From positions 2,435,501 through 2,499,500 of the forward strand of contig NZ_CP053021.1 of NCBI RefSeq assembly GCF_013001025.1: DNA of 64,000 nucleotides, in the 5' to 3' direction. This stretch comes from Sphingobium yanoikuyae. Lineage in GTDB: Bacteria > Pseudomonadota > Alphaproteobacteria > Sphingomonadales > Sphingomonadaceae. The number at the start of each line of letters is the position of its first letter. The first letter of the stretch is position 1. Position numbers and translations under genes: made by a program. Below, in pieces: positions 9,966 through 17,896 of this stretch. Below the pieces are notes generated by a model. That model was not told the origin of the DNA, ran no database searches, and saw only the letters and a list, made by a program, of their open reading frames with translations.

Positions 9966-10798
9966 GCACCCGCCCCCAGGTGACGACGCGAGAGTGCTAC
10001 GAAGGCGTCGAAGCGCTCGGCCTGGACCCAGTGTCCACAGCGACCGAACATATGGAATTCCGCGTTCGGCATCGCACGTCCCAGGCGCAGCCCCATCTCG
10101 ACGGGAATGACCTTGTCCTCCCGGCCATGCAGAACGAGCGTTTGATGCTCGATGCCCGAAACCACGCCCTCGGGCATACCCGAAAGGGGGGTGTCCCCCT
10201 CATCGTTCGGTTTGACGAGGAGCTTGCGCAATCCCTCCTGAGCGCCAGGAATCAGGCTTGCCTGAAAGCGATCCTCGACCAGTTCGTCGGTGATGAACGT
10301 GGGATCATAGGGGAAATGCGTCATCGCCGCGCGCATTGCCTCGCGGCTGGGCGTATAATCCCAGCCAGCGCGCAAGCCGGGCGTCATCGTAAACTTGTCG
10401 CAAGGTGTGCCCATCAGCACGAGTCGGTCGAACCGGGCGGGATGACGCGCGGCGGCCGCAAGCGCGAGGGAGCCACCGAAGCTATTCCCTACAAGGCTGG
10501 CCTTCTCGATCTCGAGCACATCGAGGATAGCGACGAGATGCTTCACCCAAAGCTTGATGTCGTAGGAGAGATCGGGATTGCGCTCGGTGTAACCAAAACC
10601 GGCCATATCGGGAGCGACCACACGAAAGTCGGACGCCAGCACGGGCATGACCCGCTTCCAATTGGTCCATGCCGAAACGCCCGGCCCGGAACCATGAAGA
10701 AGCACCACCGGCCGCCCCTCACCCATGTCGTGGACATTCGTTTCGAGGCCAAGCGCGGCAACCGATTTTCCGCGTCCAATTTCGGCGATTTCAGACAT
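9962..10798 (-). CDS. Meta-cleavage product (C-C bond) alpha/beta hydrolase
   Basis: A 278-residue alpha/beta hydrolase of the BphD/HsaD/MhpC group that splits the meta-cleavage product into a carboxylic acid and hydroxypentadienoate. The nucleophile serine is in GNSFGG, the acid in HGREDKVIP, and the histidine in GRCGHWVQAE. HGSGPGVSAW forms the oxyanion region. A longer frame begins at 10852, but the ATG at 10798 has GAGAGGA in good position, and the longer start would put the operator inside the gene. It is the first gene of a seven-gene operon. An operator lies 52 bases upstream. Confidence 0.9.
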   Translation of the reverse strand: MSEIAEIGRGKSVAALGLETNVHDMGEGRPVVLLHGSGPGVSAWTNWKRVMPVLASDFRVVAPDMAGFGYTERNPDLSYDIKLWVKHLVAILDVLEIEKASLVGNSFGGSLALAAAARHPARFDRLVLMGTPCDKFTMTPGLRAGWDYTPSREAMRAAMTHFPYDPTFITDELVEDRFQASLIPGAQEGLRKLLVKPNDEGDTPLSGMPEGVVSGIEHQTLVLHGREDKVIPVEMGLRLGRAMPNAEFHMFGRCGHWVQAERFDAFVALSRRHLGAGA

Positions 10799-10849
10799 CA
10801 CAATCCTCTCATTGCTGCGAACCGTGGTGAACGGGTTACGCGCGAATGT

Positions 10850-10867
10850 CAATACGGTAGCGTATGG
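10850..10867 (-). promoter_or_regulatory. Operator site of the aromatic regulon (hydrolase operon copy)
   Basis: Read on the minus strand this is CCATACGCTACCGTATTG, one base off the inverted repeat CCATAC-N6-GTATGG. It lies in the 139-base gap between the divergent TetR gene and the meta-cleavage operon. One bound repressor could therefore control both, including its own gene. Matching sites lie at 17611, 3889 and 17836. Confidence 0.7.
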
Positions 10868-10937
10868 TTGATACCTGTTTGCGGCGGCGTTTCATAGTTC
10901 GATTGACAAATGACGTCTCTCGGCAAGAAGTGCTCTC

Positions 10938-11537
10938 ATGAAGACCACAACAAAAACGCGCAGCACGGAAGCGATACGACTGGACGCTGCGGCCTGGACG
11001 GACGCCGCATTGGAACTTCTGGCATCGAACGGCATCGACGGCGTTCGGATCGAACTCCTGGCCAAGCGGCTGGAAGTGACGAAGGGCAGCTTCTACTGGC
11101 ATTTCAAGGATCGCGATGCCTTGCACCAGGCGATGCTCGAACAATGGCGCAAGAGCGCAACGCTGGCGCTGATCGAGCGCCTGGACCGCGGTGAGGCCTC
11201 GCCCGAAGCGAGGCTGCGACGACTTTTGCGCTTGCCCATCATGGGGCAACGCTCGGCGCGGGCAGCCGACGTCGAGCTCGCGGTACGTCTCTGGGGGCGG
11301 CGCGAGCCGCGCGCGCAGGCGGCACTTGAAGAGATTGATCAGCTGCGCCTTCGCTATATTTCCGGGCTGATGATGCAGTGCGGCGCCGATGCTCCGGAAG
11401 CTGAAGCACGCGCTATTCTCGCTTATTCCTATATGCGGGTCGCAGCGACTCTCGTCGCAACCGAAGCGCGCGAAACGATGGACAGATGCGAGGCACTTCT
11501 GATCGGCATCAGGCCGTCTGTTGAACAAGCGTCTTGA
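10938..11537 (+). CDS. TetR-family transcriptional regulator of the aromatic locus
   Basis: A 199-residue TetR repressor. The N-terminal HTH is clear ([20 protein letters not shown], then WHFKDRDAL). The C-terminal ligand domain is not assignable to a substrate. It is divergent from the meta-cleavage operon. Its 3' end overlaps the tail of the convergent ferredoxin reductase gene by 29 bases, so transcripts of the upper operon and of this gene collide. I infer that it binds the CATAC-N6-GTATG sites near 3889, 10850, 17611 and 17836, responding to an aromatic acid or CoA-ester intermediate. Confidence 0.85.
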   Translation: MKTTTKTRSTEAIRLDAAAWTDAALELLASNGIDGVRIELLAKRLEVTKGSFYWHFKDRDALHQAMLEQWRKSATLALIERLDRGEASPEARLRRLLRLPIMGQRSARAADVELAVRLWGRREPRAQAALEEIDQLRLRYISGLMMQCGADAPEAEARAILAYSYMRVAATLVATEARETMDRCEALLIGIRPSVEQAS

Positions 11538-12759
11538 GCGGGACATCGGTACAAGCCAGCCGCACGGGGTCGGGACAGATGCGGGCAGTCACCAGGGCCT
11601 TGCCCTGCACATAGTCGCGCATGGCATTGACGCAGTCGAGTGCGATGACCCGACCATTCTTGAGATAGATCGCCGAAAAGCTTCGGCTGGCCGGATCACC
11701 CCGGATGATGACATCGTCATATCCGATCGAAAGGCCCACGGTTTGCAATTTAAGGTCGTACTGATTGGACCAGAACCAGGGTACGGCATCGTATGGAATC
11801 GGATCGCCCATGATCGAACAAACCGCAACCATCGCCTGATCATGCGCGTTCTGAACCGATTCCAGCCGTATCAAAGCGCCATCGGCATAGGGGTTAGCAT
11901 GCAGGGCGCAATCGCCGATGGCATAGATGTCCGGCAGGCTCGTCCGGCAATAGGCATCAACTGCCACCCCATTTCCGCCTTCCGCGCCGGCCGCCAAAAG
12001 GGCTTCGACCGCCGGAAGGATACCAATGCCTGCAATCACCATATCGGCTGGAATGCGCGTTCCGTCAGACAGCCGCACACCGGTCACGCGGGTCCGCCCT
12101 TCCAGGCAGGCGACCACCACGCCCATGCGCAGGTCAACGCCATGACCTCGATGGACTGCCTCGTAGAAGCGGGAAATATCCTCGCCGGCCACACGCGCAA
12201 GAACGCGCGGAAGGGCTTCGAGCAAGGTCACCGCCAGCCCCCGCTTGGTCAGCACGGCTGCTGCTTCCAGGCCTATAAATCCGCCACCAATGACCACGAT
12301 TTGAGGATCGTCAGCCAGCTCGAGCAACATCTTGTCTACATCGGCGCGGGTCCGCACCGAATGGACGCCGCCGAGCGCATTCCCTGGGCAACTGAGACGG
12401 CGCGGATTGCCGCCGGCCGCCCAAATCAGCGTGCCATAGCCATGCACCCTGCCGTCAGCCAACATCACGTAGTGCGCGGCTGCATCCACCGCGGTCACCA
12501 CATGTCCAGGCATCACATCGATCTGCTTTTCGGCCCAGAATGTGGCAGGACGGATGAGGATGCGATCGAACGATTTCTCGCCTGAAAGATATTCCTTCGA
12601 CAGAGGTGGTCGCTCGTAGGGCAGTTCAGGCTCTCCGTTAAGGAGGCCGATCGTACCGGAAAATCCGCGCTGTCGCAGCGTCACAGCGGCTTGCGCGCCC
12701 GCATGGCCCCCGCCGACGATGAGGATATCATGCCTGGAAGGCGCCCCGCAGGATATCAT
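11509..12759 (-). CDS. Ferredoxin reductase of the ring-hydroxylating dioxygenase
   Basis: A 416-residue FAD protein of the BphA4/rubredoxin-reductase family, moving electrons from NADH to the ferredoxin encoded at 14568. It has two dinucleotide folds: [13 protein letters not shown] near residue 15 for FAD and [13 protein letters not shown] near residue 155 for NADH. A third FAD motif is [12 protein letters not shown]. The last gene of its operon, it overlaps the CoA ligase gene by 4 bases and runs 29 bases into the convergent TetR gene. Confidence 0.9.
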   Translation of the reverse strand: MISCGAPSRHDILIVGGGHAGAQAAVTLRQRGFSGTIGLLNGEPELPYERPPLSKEYLSGEKSFDRILIRPATFWAEKQIDVMPGHVVTAVDAAAHYVMLADGRVHGYGTLIWAAGGNPRRLSCPGNALGGVHSVRTRADVDKMLLELADDPQIVVIGGGFIGLEAAAVLTKRGLAVTLLEALPRVLARVAGEDISRFYEAVHRGHGVDLRMGVVVACLEGRTRVTGVRLSDGTRIPADMVIAGIGILPAVEALLAAGAEGGNGVAVDAYCRTSLPDIYAIGDCALHANPYADGALIRLESVQNAHDQAMVAVCSIMGDPIPYDAVPWFWSNQYDLKLQTVGLSIGYDDVIIRGDPASRSFSAIYLKNGRVIALDCVNAMRDYVQGKALVTARICPDPVRLACTDVPLKTLVQQTA

Positions 12760-14546
12760 AGCGCGTACGCATCTTCATAAAGACGTTCGACAAGGTCCGC
12801 TCGGCGCTCGAGGATACGGCGCTGATTGACATTCCCCTTCTCGGTAATTTCGTCATGATGGGCACTTGGCGGTTCAGCAAGCACCATGAAACGCGCGATT
12901 CGGGTGCTCGACCCCATCTGCCGATCATTGTGCCTGCGAAGAATCGCACTTAGCCGTTCACGTATGAGGGGATGTTCGGCAATGGCTTCCGTACCGAACA
13001 TCGCGCTCATGTCCTCGCCCAGCAGCGCGCGACAGGCTTCCTGGTTCGGAAACAACAGAATTCCGACCTCGCCGCGACCATGCCCTGTAATAACCACATC
13101 GGAGATAAGTTTCTCCCCGGCGTTGACGATGGCTAGGCGCAGAGCCCCGACATTGACCCAGGTTCCAGAGGTAAGCTTGAAATTCTCCGCGACGCGACCA
13201 TCGAACAATATTCCAGCCGATGGGTCATTGGGGTCCGCGAACTTGGCCGCGTCGCCGATCTTGTAGAACCCCTCTTCGTCAAACGCATTGGCCGTGGTCG
13301 TGGGATCCCGCCAATAGCCCGGCATGACATTGGGTCCACGCACGCGCAGCTCGTAGCGATCTTCATTCGGCATCATCTTGATCGTCGTGCCGGGCATTGG
13401 CGCGCCCAGATTATTGGCATAGGGCTGATCGAAATACAGGATGCTCGAGAAGGGGGCAGTTTCAGTGGAACCCCAGCCAGCGACGATCATTGGCACCCGC
13501 CCGACGCTGCCAAGGGCGGCGGCTTCCACCCTCTTCCTCAGGGCCGTAGGCAGCGGTGCACCGCCATTGAAGATGAAGTCCAGATCGCCGAAGAAATGAC
13601 GGGCGAAGACGGGATCACTTTCCAGAAACGGCAGGAGGGCCTCGAAACCAACCGGCACGTTGTAGAAAAGTGTCGGTCTCCAACGACGCAAGGCGTCTAC
13701 CGTTTTCGCGATCGATTTGAGCGTCGGTCGACCGTCGTCGATATGCGAATGGCCACCGAACCAGAGGGTCGTATTGAAGCAGCAATTGCCGCCAAATGTA
13801 TGGTTCCAGGGCAGCCAATCGACGGAAACGGGGGGACGGTCATTGAGGAATGGCCAGATTGCCGACAAACCCAGCATGTTCGACACCATCATGCGCTGAG
13901 TATTTGCAACCGCCTTGGGATGGCCCGTCGATCCGGACGTGAACAAAAGCTTTGCCACCGTGTCGAGACCGACGTCGGCCTCCATGGCATCGATTATTGT
14001 ATCGTTTATGGGCTGCACGGCATCGATCCAGCCAAGATCCTTGAGCGAGCGCACCTCAAGCCCGGGACGCCCGCTTTCCGCAAGCATGGACACGGCAAGA
14101 TCGGTGTGGTCCGCGATGACAAGACCAGGATCGATCTCGCCAATGACGCGCAGCAGCTTTGCCCAGGGGCGCGCTTCAGGCGCGGCGTAGGTCGGCGAAA
14201 CGATTGCCACAGGAATGCCGACGCTGGTGGCTGCCAAAACGACCAGCGCATGTTCGATACTGTTCTGCCCAAGGAGCATCAGCGGGCGTTCCAGCGAAAG
14301 CGGCATCGCTAGCAATCGCGCGGCAATCCGACGGCGCTCGGCCTCGGCCTGGGCGTAAGTAAGTTCCCGGTCACCCTGGGTCAGAAACAAGGCTTGGGGC
14401 TGAATATTTGCCCAATACGCAAGCCTCTGCGGGATCGTGCCGTTCACGGGCGGCAGGGCGATTCCGTTGCTGAGCAGGATAGAGCCATCGCTACGGCGCT
14501 CTGCTTGCACATCGACCGCTGCAACTTTCAAATCACTCGCTATCAT
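12756..14546 (-). CDS. Feruloyl-CoA synthase-like AMP-dependent ligase
   Basis: A 596-residue adenylate-forming enzyme that would activate an aromatic carboxylic acid, such as a cinnamic acid, with ATP and CoA. The P-loop-like motif [14 protein letters not shown] and the acceptor motif [11 protein letters not shown] are clear. The family motif YWRDP and the [16 protein letters not shown] segment are typical of feruloyl-CoA synthases. Its place between ferredoxin and ferredoxin reductase genes of a ring dioxygenase is unusual. It implies that the side-chain acid is CoA-activated before, during or after ring attack. The substrate has not been shown. Confidence 0.85.
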   Translation of the reverse strand: MIASDLKVAAVDVQAERRSDGSILLSNGIALPPVNGTIPQRLAYWANIQPQALFLTQGDRELTYAQAEAERRRIAARLLAMPLSLERPLMLLGQNSIEHALVVLAATSVGIPVAIVSPTYAAPEARPWAKLLRVIGEIDPGLVIADHTDLAVSMLAESGRPGLEVRSLKDLGWIDAVQPINDTIIDAMEADVGLDTVAKLLFTSGSTGHPKAVANTQRMMVSNMLGLSAIWPFLNDRPPVSVDWLPWNHTFGGNCCFNTTLWFGGHSHIDDGRPTLKSIAKTVDALRRWRPTLFYNVPVGFEALLPFLESDPVFARHFFGDLDFIFNGGAPLPTALRKRVEAAALGSVGRVPMIVAGWGSTETAPFSSILYFDQPYANNLGAPMPGTTIKMMPNEDRYELRVRGPNVMPGYWRDPTTTANAFDEEGFYKIGDAAKFADPNDPSAGILFDGRVAENFKLTSGTWVNVGALRLAIVNAGEKLISDVVITGHGRGEVGILLFPNQEACRALLGEDMSAMFGTEAIAEHPLIRERLSAILRRHNDRQMGSSTRIARFMVLAEPPSAHHDEITEKGNVNQRRILERRADLVERLYEDAYAL

Positions 14547-14567
14547 AAACTCCCCTCCAACTTTTTT

Positions 14568-14879
14568 TCAGTCTTCCGGCGCGATCCGTATCGTCAGTCC
14601 CGCAAGATCGTCAGCGAACCTTATTTGGCACGCCAGGCGAGATCGTTCGGTACGGTGATCGGAACTATCGAGAAGGTCATTTTCATCGTTGCCGGGCACG
14701 CCCGGATCGACATCGCCTTCGACGTAGACGTGGCAGGTCGCGCAACTGCAGCATCCGCCGCAAAGCGCAAGCAGCTCATCATATCCGGCGTCACGGATGA
14801 CCTCCATGACAGAGAGCCCTGATCCCGCCTCAAGTTGTTGCGCGTTTCCCGCACGATTAATGACTGTAAGTGTCGGCAT
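14568..14879 (-). CDS. [2Fe-2S] ferredoxin of the ring-hydroxylating dioxygenase
   Basis: A 103-residue plant/adrenodoxin-type ferredoxin rather than a Rieske ferredoxin. The cluster cysteines lie in [16 protein letters not shown] with the last in RLACQI; one extra cysteine is present in the loop. It would carry electrons from the reductase encoded at 11509 to the oxygenase encoded at 16281. The ATG at 14879 follows GAGG. A TTG at 14891 overlaps the previous stop and is a second possible start. Use of an adrenodoxin-type ferredoxin with a ring dioxygenase is common in sphingomonads. Confidence 0.88.
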   Translation of the reverse strand: MPTLTVINRAGNAQQLEAGSGLSVMEVIRDAGYDELLALCGGCCSCATCHVYVEGDVDPGVPGNDENDLLDSSDHRTERSRLACQIRFADDLAGLTIRIAPED

Positions 14880-14887
14880 TTCGGACC

Positions 14888-15664
14888 TCAAACGGAAATA
14901 GTGAGCCCGCCGTCCGACAGAAGCATCGCCCCGGTGACGTACGCGCTCTCCTCGCGGCTTGCGAGCAGGACATAAAGGGATGCATGATCCTCAGGGGTCG
15001 ATACACGCCCAAGCAGCATATGGCGTTGCATTTCGGCCATGCGGTCGGCATCCGCATTCATCGCCCGCTCCCCCTGTCCCAGTGCAGCGGGGCCGGAGAT
15101 GCCGGTGTCCGTCGCGCCGGGAGCAACCCCATTCACACGAACCTCCGGCGCAAACTCCTTGGCGAGCTGCATGACAAGACCGCGCAAAGCGAACTTCGAG
15201 GCCGTGTAGAGCACCCCTCCCCCGCCAGCGAGAAAGCAGGCGTTCGATCCGGTCGCGATGATGCTGCCCCGGCTCATGCGCAAGGCCGCCAGGCTGGCGC
15301 GCGCGCCGTGTAGAGCCCCCTTGACGTTGACGCCGAAGATCTCCTCGAACCCCCTGTCGATTTCCGCCGGTTCCTGCTTTTCCAGACGCTTGTGGAAGTC
15401 CCACAGGCCCGCGTTGGCGACATAGACGTCAAGACCGCCCCAGCGCTCCACCACCGCGGCGACTGCACGCTCCGCGGTGGTGAAGTGGGCAACGTCGCCA
15501 ACGACGACGACCGCGCCCTCGCTTTCGAGCGCGGCAACATCAGAATCGCGGCGAACGACCGCAACGACATGCGCGCCCTCGGCCAGGTAGCGGCGCACGA
15601 CGGCACGCCCGATACCGGAACCGGCGCCGGTCACGACCGCGCGATATCCTGCAAGGCGCGCCAT
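14888..15664 (-). CDS. cis-Dihydrodiol dehydrogenase (SDR family)
   Basis: A 258-residue short-chain dehydrogenase of the BphB type, oxidising the arene cis-dihydrodiol from the dioxygenase to a catechol with NAD+. The cofactor motif is TGAGSGIG, the catalytic serine region is ATGSNACF, and the Tyr-Lys pair is in LYTASKFAL. Its start overlaps the stop of the beta-subunit gene by one base (TGATG). Family and gene order support ring cis-diol oxidation rather than a generic reductase role. Confidence 0.88.
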   Translation of the reverse strand: MARLAGYRAVVTGAGSGIGRAVVRRYLAEGAHVVAVVRRDSDVAALESEGAVVVVGDVAHFTTAERAVAAVVERWGGLDVYVANAGLWDFHKRLEKQEPAEIDRGFEEIFGVNVKGALHGARASLAALRMSRGSIIATGSNACFLAGGGGVLYTASKFALRGLVMQLAKEFAPEVRVNGVAPGATDTGISGPAALGQGERAMNADADRMAEMQRHMLLGRVSTPEDHASLYVLLASREESAYVTGAMLLSDGGLTISV

Positions 15665-16284
15665 CAGAAGAAGACAGAGAGATTTTTGGTCAGCAACACC
15701 GACTGGGGCAACAAGATCATCCGCCGCACAATCTCGAAACCGCCATTGGGACTGACGCGCAGCAAATCACGACGACGTCCGAACAAAGTGGCTTCGTCAT
15801 GTTCCGACCGATTGCGGTACTGGACGAAGGCAGAATGAACTTCATACTCACCCGAGACGTCCGTCTCGAACGCCTCGACATTCGTGATGAGATAAACATG
15901 GCGAGTTGGGGGATCTTCCGTCCACACCAGATTAGAATGGATTCGCCCGATGCGTACCGCGATGTCCGCCTTCGATTCATCGAACAGTGCCATATTGCCG
16001 GGATCCAATTCCGGCCTTGCGTCACGACGGAAGCGATTCTGCCGCAGCGGCATCCAGTAAAACAGATCGTCCGCCAGAAGGGCGTACCAGTCATCATATC
16101 GCTCTTCGTCGAGGAGGCGCGCCTCGAGCTTGGCAAATCGCTCGATTTTTGCCAGCAGCGCATCGTCAACGGGAGCGCCCTCCCCCCGCATGGCAAGAAG
16201 TTGAGCCGCAGCGGCGCGCGCCTCGCCTTGAGTCAACGTCGGATAGGTCGAATAGTCAGGCTTGCGGTCGAGCACACTGGTCAT
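15664..16284 (-). CDS. Ring-hydroxylating dioxygenase, beta subunit
   Basis: A 206-residue small subunit with the cystatin-like fold of the BphA2/HcaF family. It stabilises the alpha3beta3 oxygenase and has no cofactor. Motifs include ARLLDEERYDDWYALLADDLFYWMP, a common beta-subunit signature, and NVEAFETDVSGEYEVHSAFVQYRNR. It overlaps the alpha-subunit gene by 4 bases (ATGA), which fits equal synthesis of both chains. Confidence 0.9.
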   Translation of the reverse strand: MTSVLDRKPDYSTYPTLTQGEARAAAAQLLAMRGEGAPVDDALLAKIERFAKLEARLLDEERYDDWYALLADDLFYWMPLRQNRFRRDARPELDPGNMALFDESKADIAVRIGRIHSNLVWTEDPPTRHVYLITNVEAFETDVSGEYEVHSAFVQYRNRSEHDEATLFGRRRDLLRVSPNGGFEIVRRMILLPQSVLLTKNLSVFF

Positions 16285-17600
16285 TCCGCTGCCTCCGGCT
16301 CCGCTACGGCAACCTCTACCGGAATATCGGCCCAGGTCTCGGCATCCATCATTTGCGCCCAGCGCTTGTAGAACAGCCGCTGGTTGGCGTCGGAAAGCTG
16401 GCCCGCACTGACAGAACCGGGGAGACCTTCCTGCTCGACCTCACCGATTGGCGCCATGGCGTAGCACAGCCGCTGGTTTCGCGTCACCCAGCCTGCATTG
16501 GCCGTGGTGGAGTGCTCCCAATTCTCGCCGTCGTCCATCTCGAGCAGGCCGGAGGGCGAGAAGGTACGCATCGAGCCGCGCCGGAATCTGTCCTTGATCT
16601 CCTCGGGCATGTTCTTCGGGACGAGGGTCCAGGCATGGATTTCCGTCTGCGTCGGCCCCTTGGGCTGGAAGGTGCGGAAGGTGAAATAGCCGGGAAGGAA
16701 CGAGAAGTTCGGGAAGATGGTTGCAGAGGCGACCGATCCCCACATGTTGGCGCGGAACCGCCCCAAGCGAGCGGTAATCGCATCCTGTCGCGAGCGCATG
16801 TACCGCAGCAGTTCGCGATCGCCCATCGTCGCGGCATTGCCGAGGAAGCTGTCGTTGAACTCCCAGCCATGGCCATTGACGGACACTTGATAGCTGCCGG
16901 CATTGTCGACCTTGACGCCGCCATGGCGCCCCAATGTCGGCTCTGAGCCACCAAGATGGGTCCACAGGGCGTGGTAGATATCCCCGACGAAATTGTCGGC
17001 CGGAAACTTCCAGTTGCACTTCATCACGGAGCGGGTCGCGCCGCCGGGAAGGAATTCGGTGCCACCATCTTCCGCGTCCAGCACGGCATCGAGATACCAG
17101 CGGAAGTCGCCCAGCCACTCGTCGAGTGAAGGTGCTTCCTCGCAGAAGGTCGCGAAGACGAGACCCTTATAGCTTGCCACACGGGCGCGCTTCAGCCCCC
17201 AATCCTCCATCCGGAAGCCGGGGGTGGATTTGTAGAGGCCCATTTTGGGCATCTTCTTGAGCGCACCATCGAGACCGAACGCCCAGCCATGATAGTTGCA
17301 CGTAAACTGGCGACCTTCTCCGCTATCGGCAAAGCAGACGCGGTTGCCACGGTGCGGGCAGGAATTGAGGAACACGTTGATCGTACCCGCGCCTGCCCTG
17401 GCGACGATCACCGAGTCCTCGCCCATATACGTGGTGATGAAGCTGCCGGGCAGCTCGACCTGACTTTCGTGCGCGACGAACAACCATGAGCGCGCAAAAA
17501 CTCTCTCGAGTTCACGCTCATATATAGCAGGATCCCAGAAAATACGGCGATCGACGGTTCCGAACGTCCAGTCGACCAAATCGGCGGCTTTGTGCGTCAT
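16281..17600 (-). CDS. Ring-hydroxylating dioxygenase, alpha subunit
   Basis: A 439-residue Rieske oxygenase catalytic subunit that adds O2 across an aromatic ring to form a cis-dihydrodiol. The Rieske ligands are in CPHRGNRVCF and CNYHGW, near residues 83-105. The mononuclear-iron motif D-X2-H-X4-H is seen in DNFVGDIYHALWTH. It is the first gene of a six-gene operon. The operator CCATACCTTACCGTATGG ends 10 bases before the ATG and abuts the ribosome site GGAGAG, so repressor binding could block both transcription and ribosome access. The substrate is inferred to be an aromatic with an oxidisable side chain. Confidence 0.93.
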   Translation of the reverse strand: MTHKAADLVDWTFGTVDRRIFWDPAIYERELERVFARSWLFVAHESQVELPGSFITTYMGEDSVIVARAGAGTINVFLNSCPHRGNRVCFADSGEGRQFTCNYHGWAFGLDGALKKMPKMGLYKSTPGFRMEDWGLKRARVASYKGLVFATFCEEAPSLDEWLGDFRWYLDAVLDAEDGGTEFLPGGATRSVMKCNWKFPADNFVGDIYHALWTHLGGSEPTLGRHGGVKVDNAGSYQVSVNGHGWEFNDSFLGNAATMGDRELLRYMRSRQDAITARLGRFRANMWGSVASATIFPNFSFLPGYFTFRTFQPKGPTQTEIHAWTLVPKNMPEEIKDRFRRGSMRTFSPSGLLEMDDGENWEHSTTANAGWVTRNQRLCYAMAPIGEVEQEGLPGSVSAGQLSDANQRLFYKRWAQMMDAETWADIPVEVAVAEPEAAE

Positions 17601-17610
17601 GATAGGCTCT

Positions 17611-17628
17611 CCATACCTTACCGTATGG
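17611..17628 (-). promoter_or_regulatory. Operator site of the aromatic regulon (dioxygenase operon copy)
   Basis: CCATACCTTACCGTATGG has a perfect 6-base inverted repeat (CCATAC/GTATGG) around 6 bases. It sits immediately upstream of the ribosome site of the dioxygenase alpha-subunit gene, in the divergent gap shared with the TonB receptor gene. It is the most symmetric long copy of the regulon motif. Confidence 0.75.
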
Positions 17629-17711
17629 ATTCGTATCTAATTTTGCAAGCGCGTTTTTCCAGGCCAACGACCCCCATCGAGCGAATCGTCGCACTCATTC
17701 CACCATGCGTA

Positions 17712-17737
17712 TTCGAATGGTTTTTGTACCATTCGAA
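17712..17737. repeat. 10-bp perfect inverted repeat in the divergent promoter
   Basis: TTCGAATGGT and ACCATTCGAA form a perfect inverted repeat with a 6-base spacer. It lies about 110 bases upstream of the dioxygenase operon and 160 bases before the TonB receptor ATG. It differs from the CATAC-N6-GTATG sites, so it may bind a second regulator such as the AraC protein, or form a hairpin. No U-tract follows, so it is not a typical terminator. Confidence 0.5.
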
Positions 17738-17835
17738 GGATCGGTGCGGAGAATATGCGTAATTTTCTCACCAATTACTCTTATTTTCAGGATGTTAGCC
17801 AAATCTGCAAAATTTGGTCCTCATATTGTAAATTG

Positions 17836-17851
17836 CATACTCTTGAGTATG
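17836..17851 (+). promoter_or_regulatory. CATAC-N6-GTATG palindrome before the TonB receptor gene
   Basis: CATACTCTTGAGTATG is a perfect 16-base palindrome (7-base arms around TT), 45 bases upstream of the receptor ATG. Its outer half-sites and spacing equal those of the operator before the dioxygenase operon, although the central six bases differ. This links the receptor to the same regulon. Confidence 0.55.
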
Positions 17852-17896
17852 TTCAGGCAAACAAGCTCGAACAGGGCGATCCAAGGGGAGAGGAAT

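Noticed and set aside
11521..12585. A 354-residue plus-strand frame after the TetR gene
   Set aside because: It is the shadow of the ferredoxin reductase gene, which shows both dinucleotide-binding motifs.
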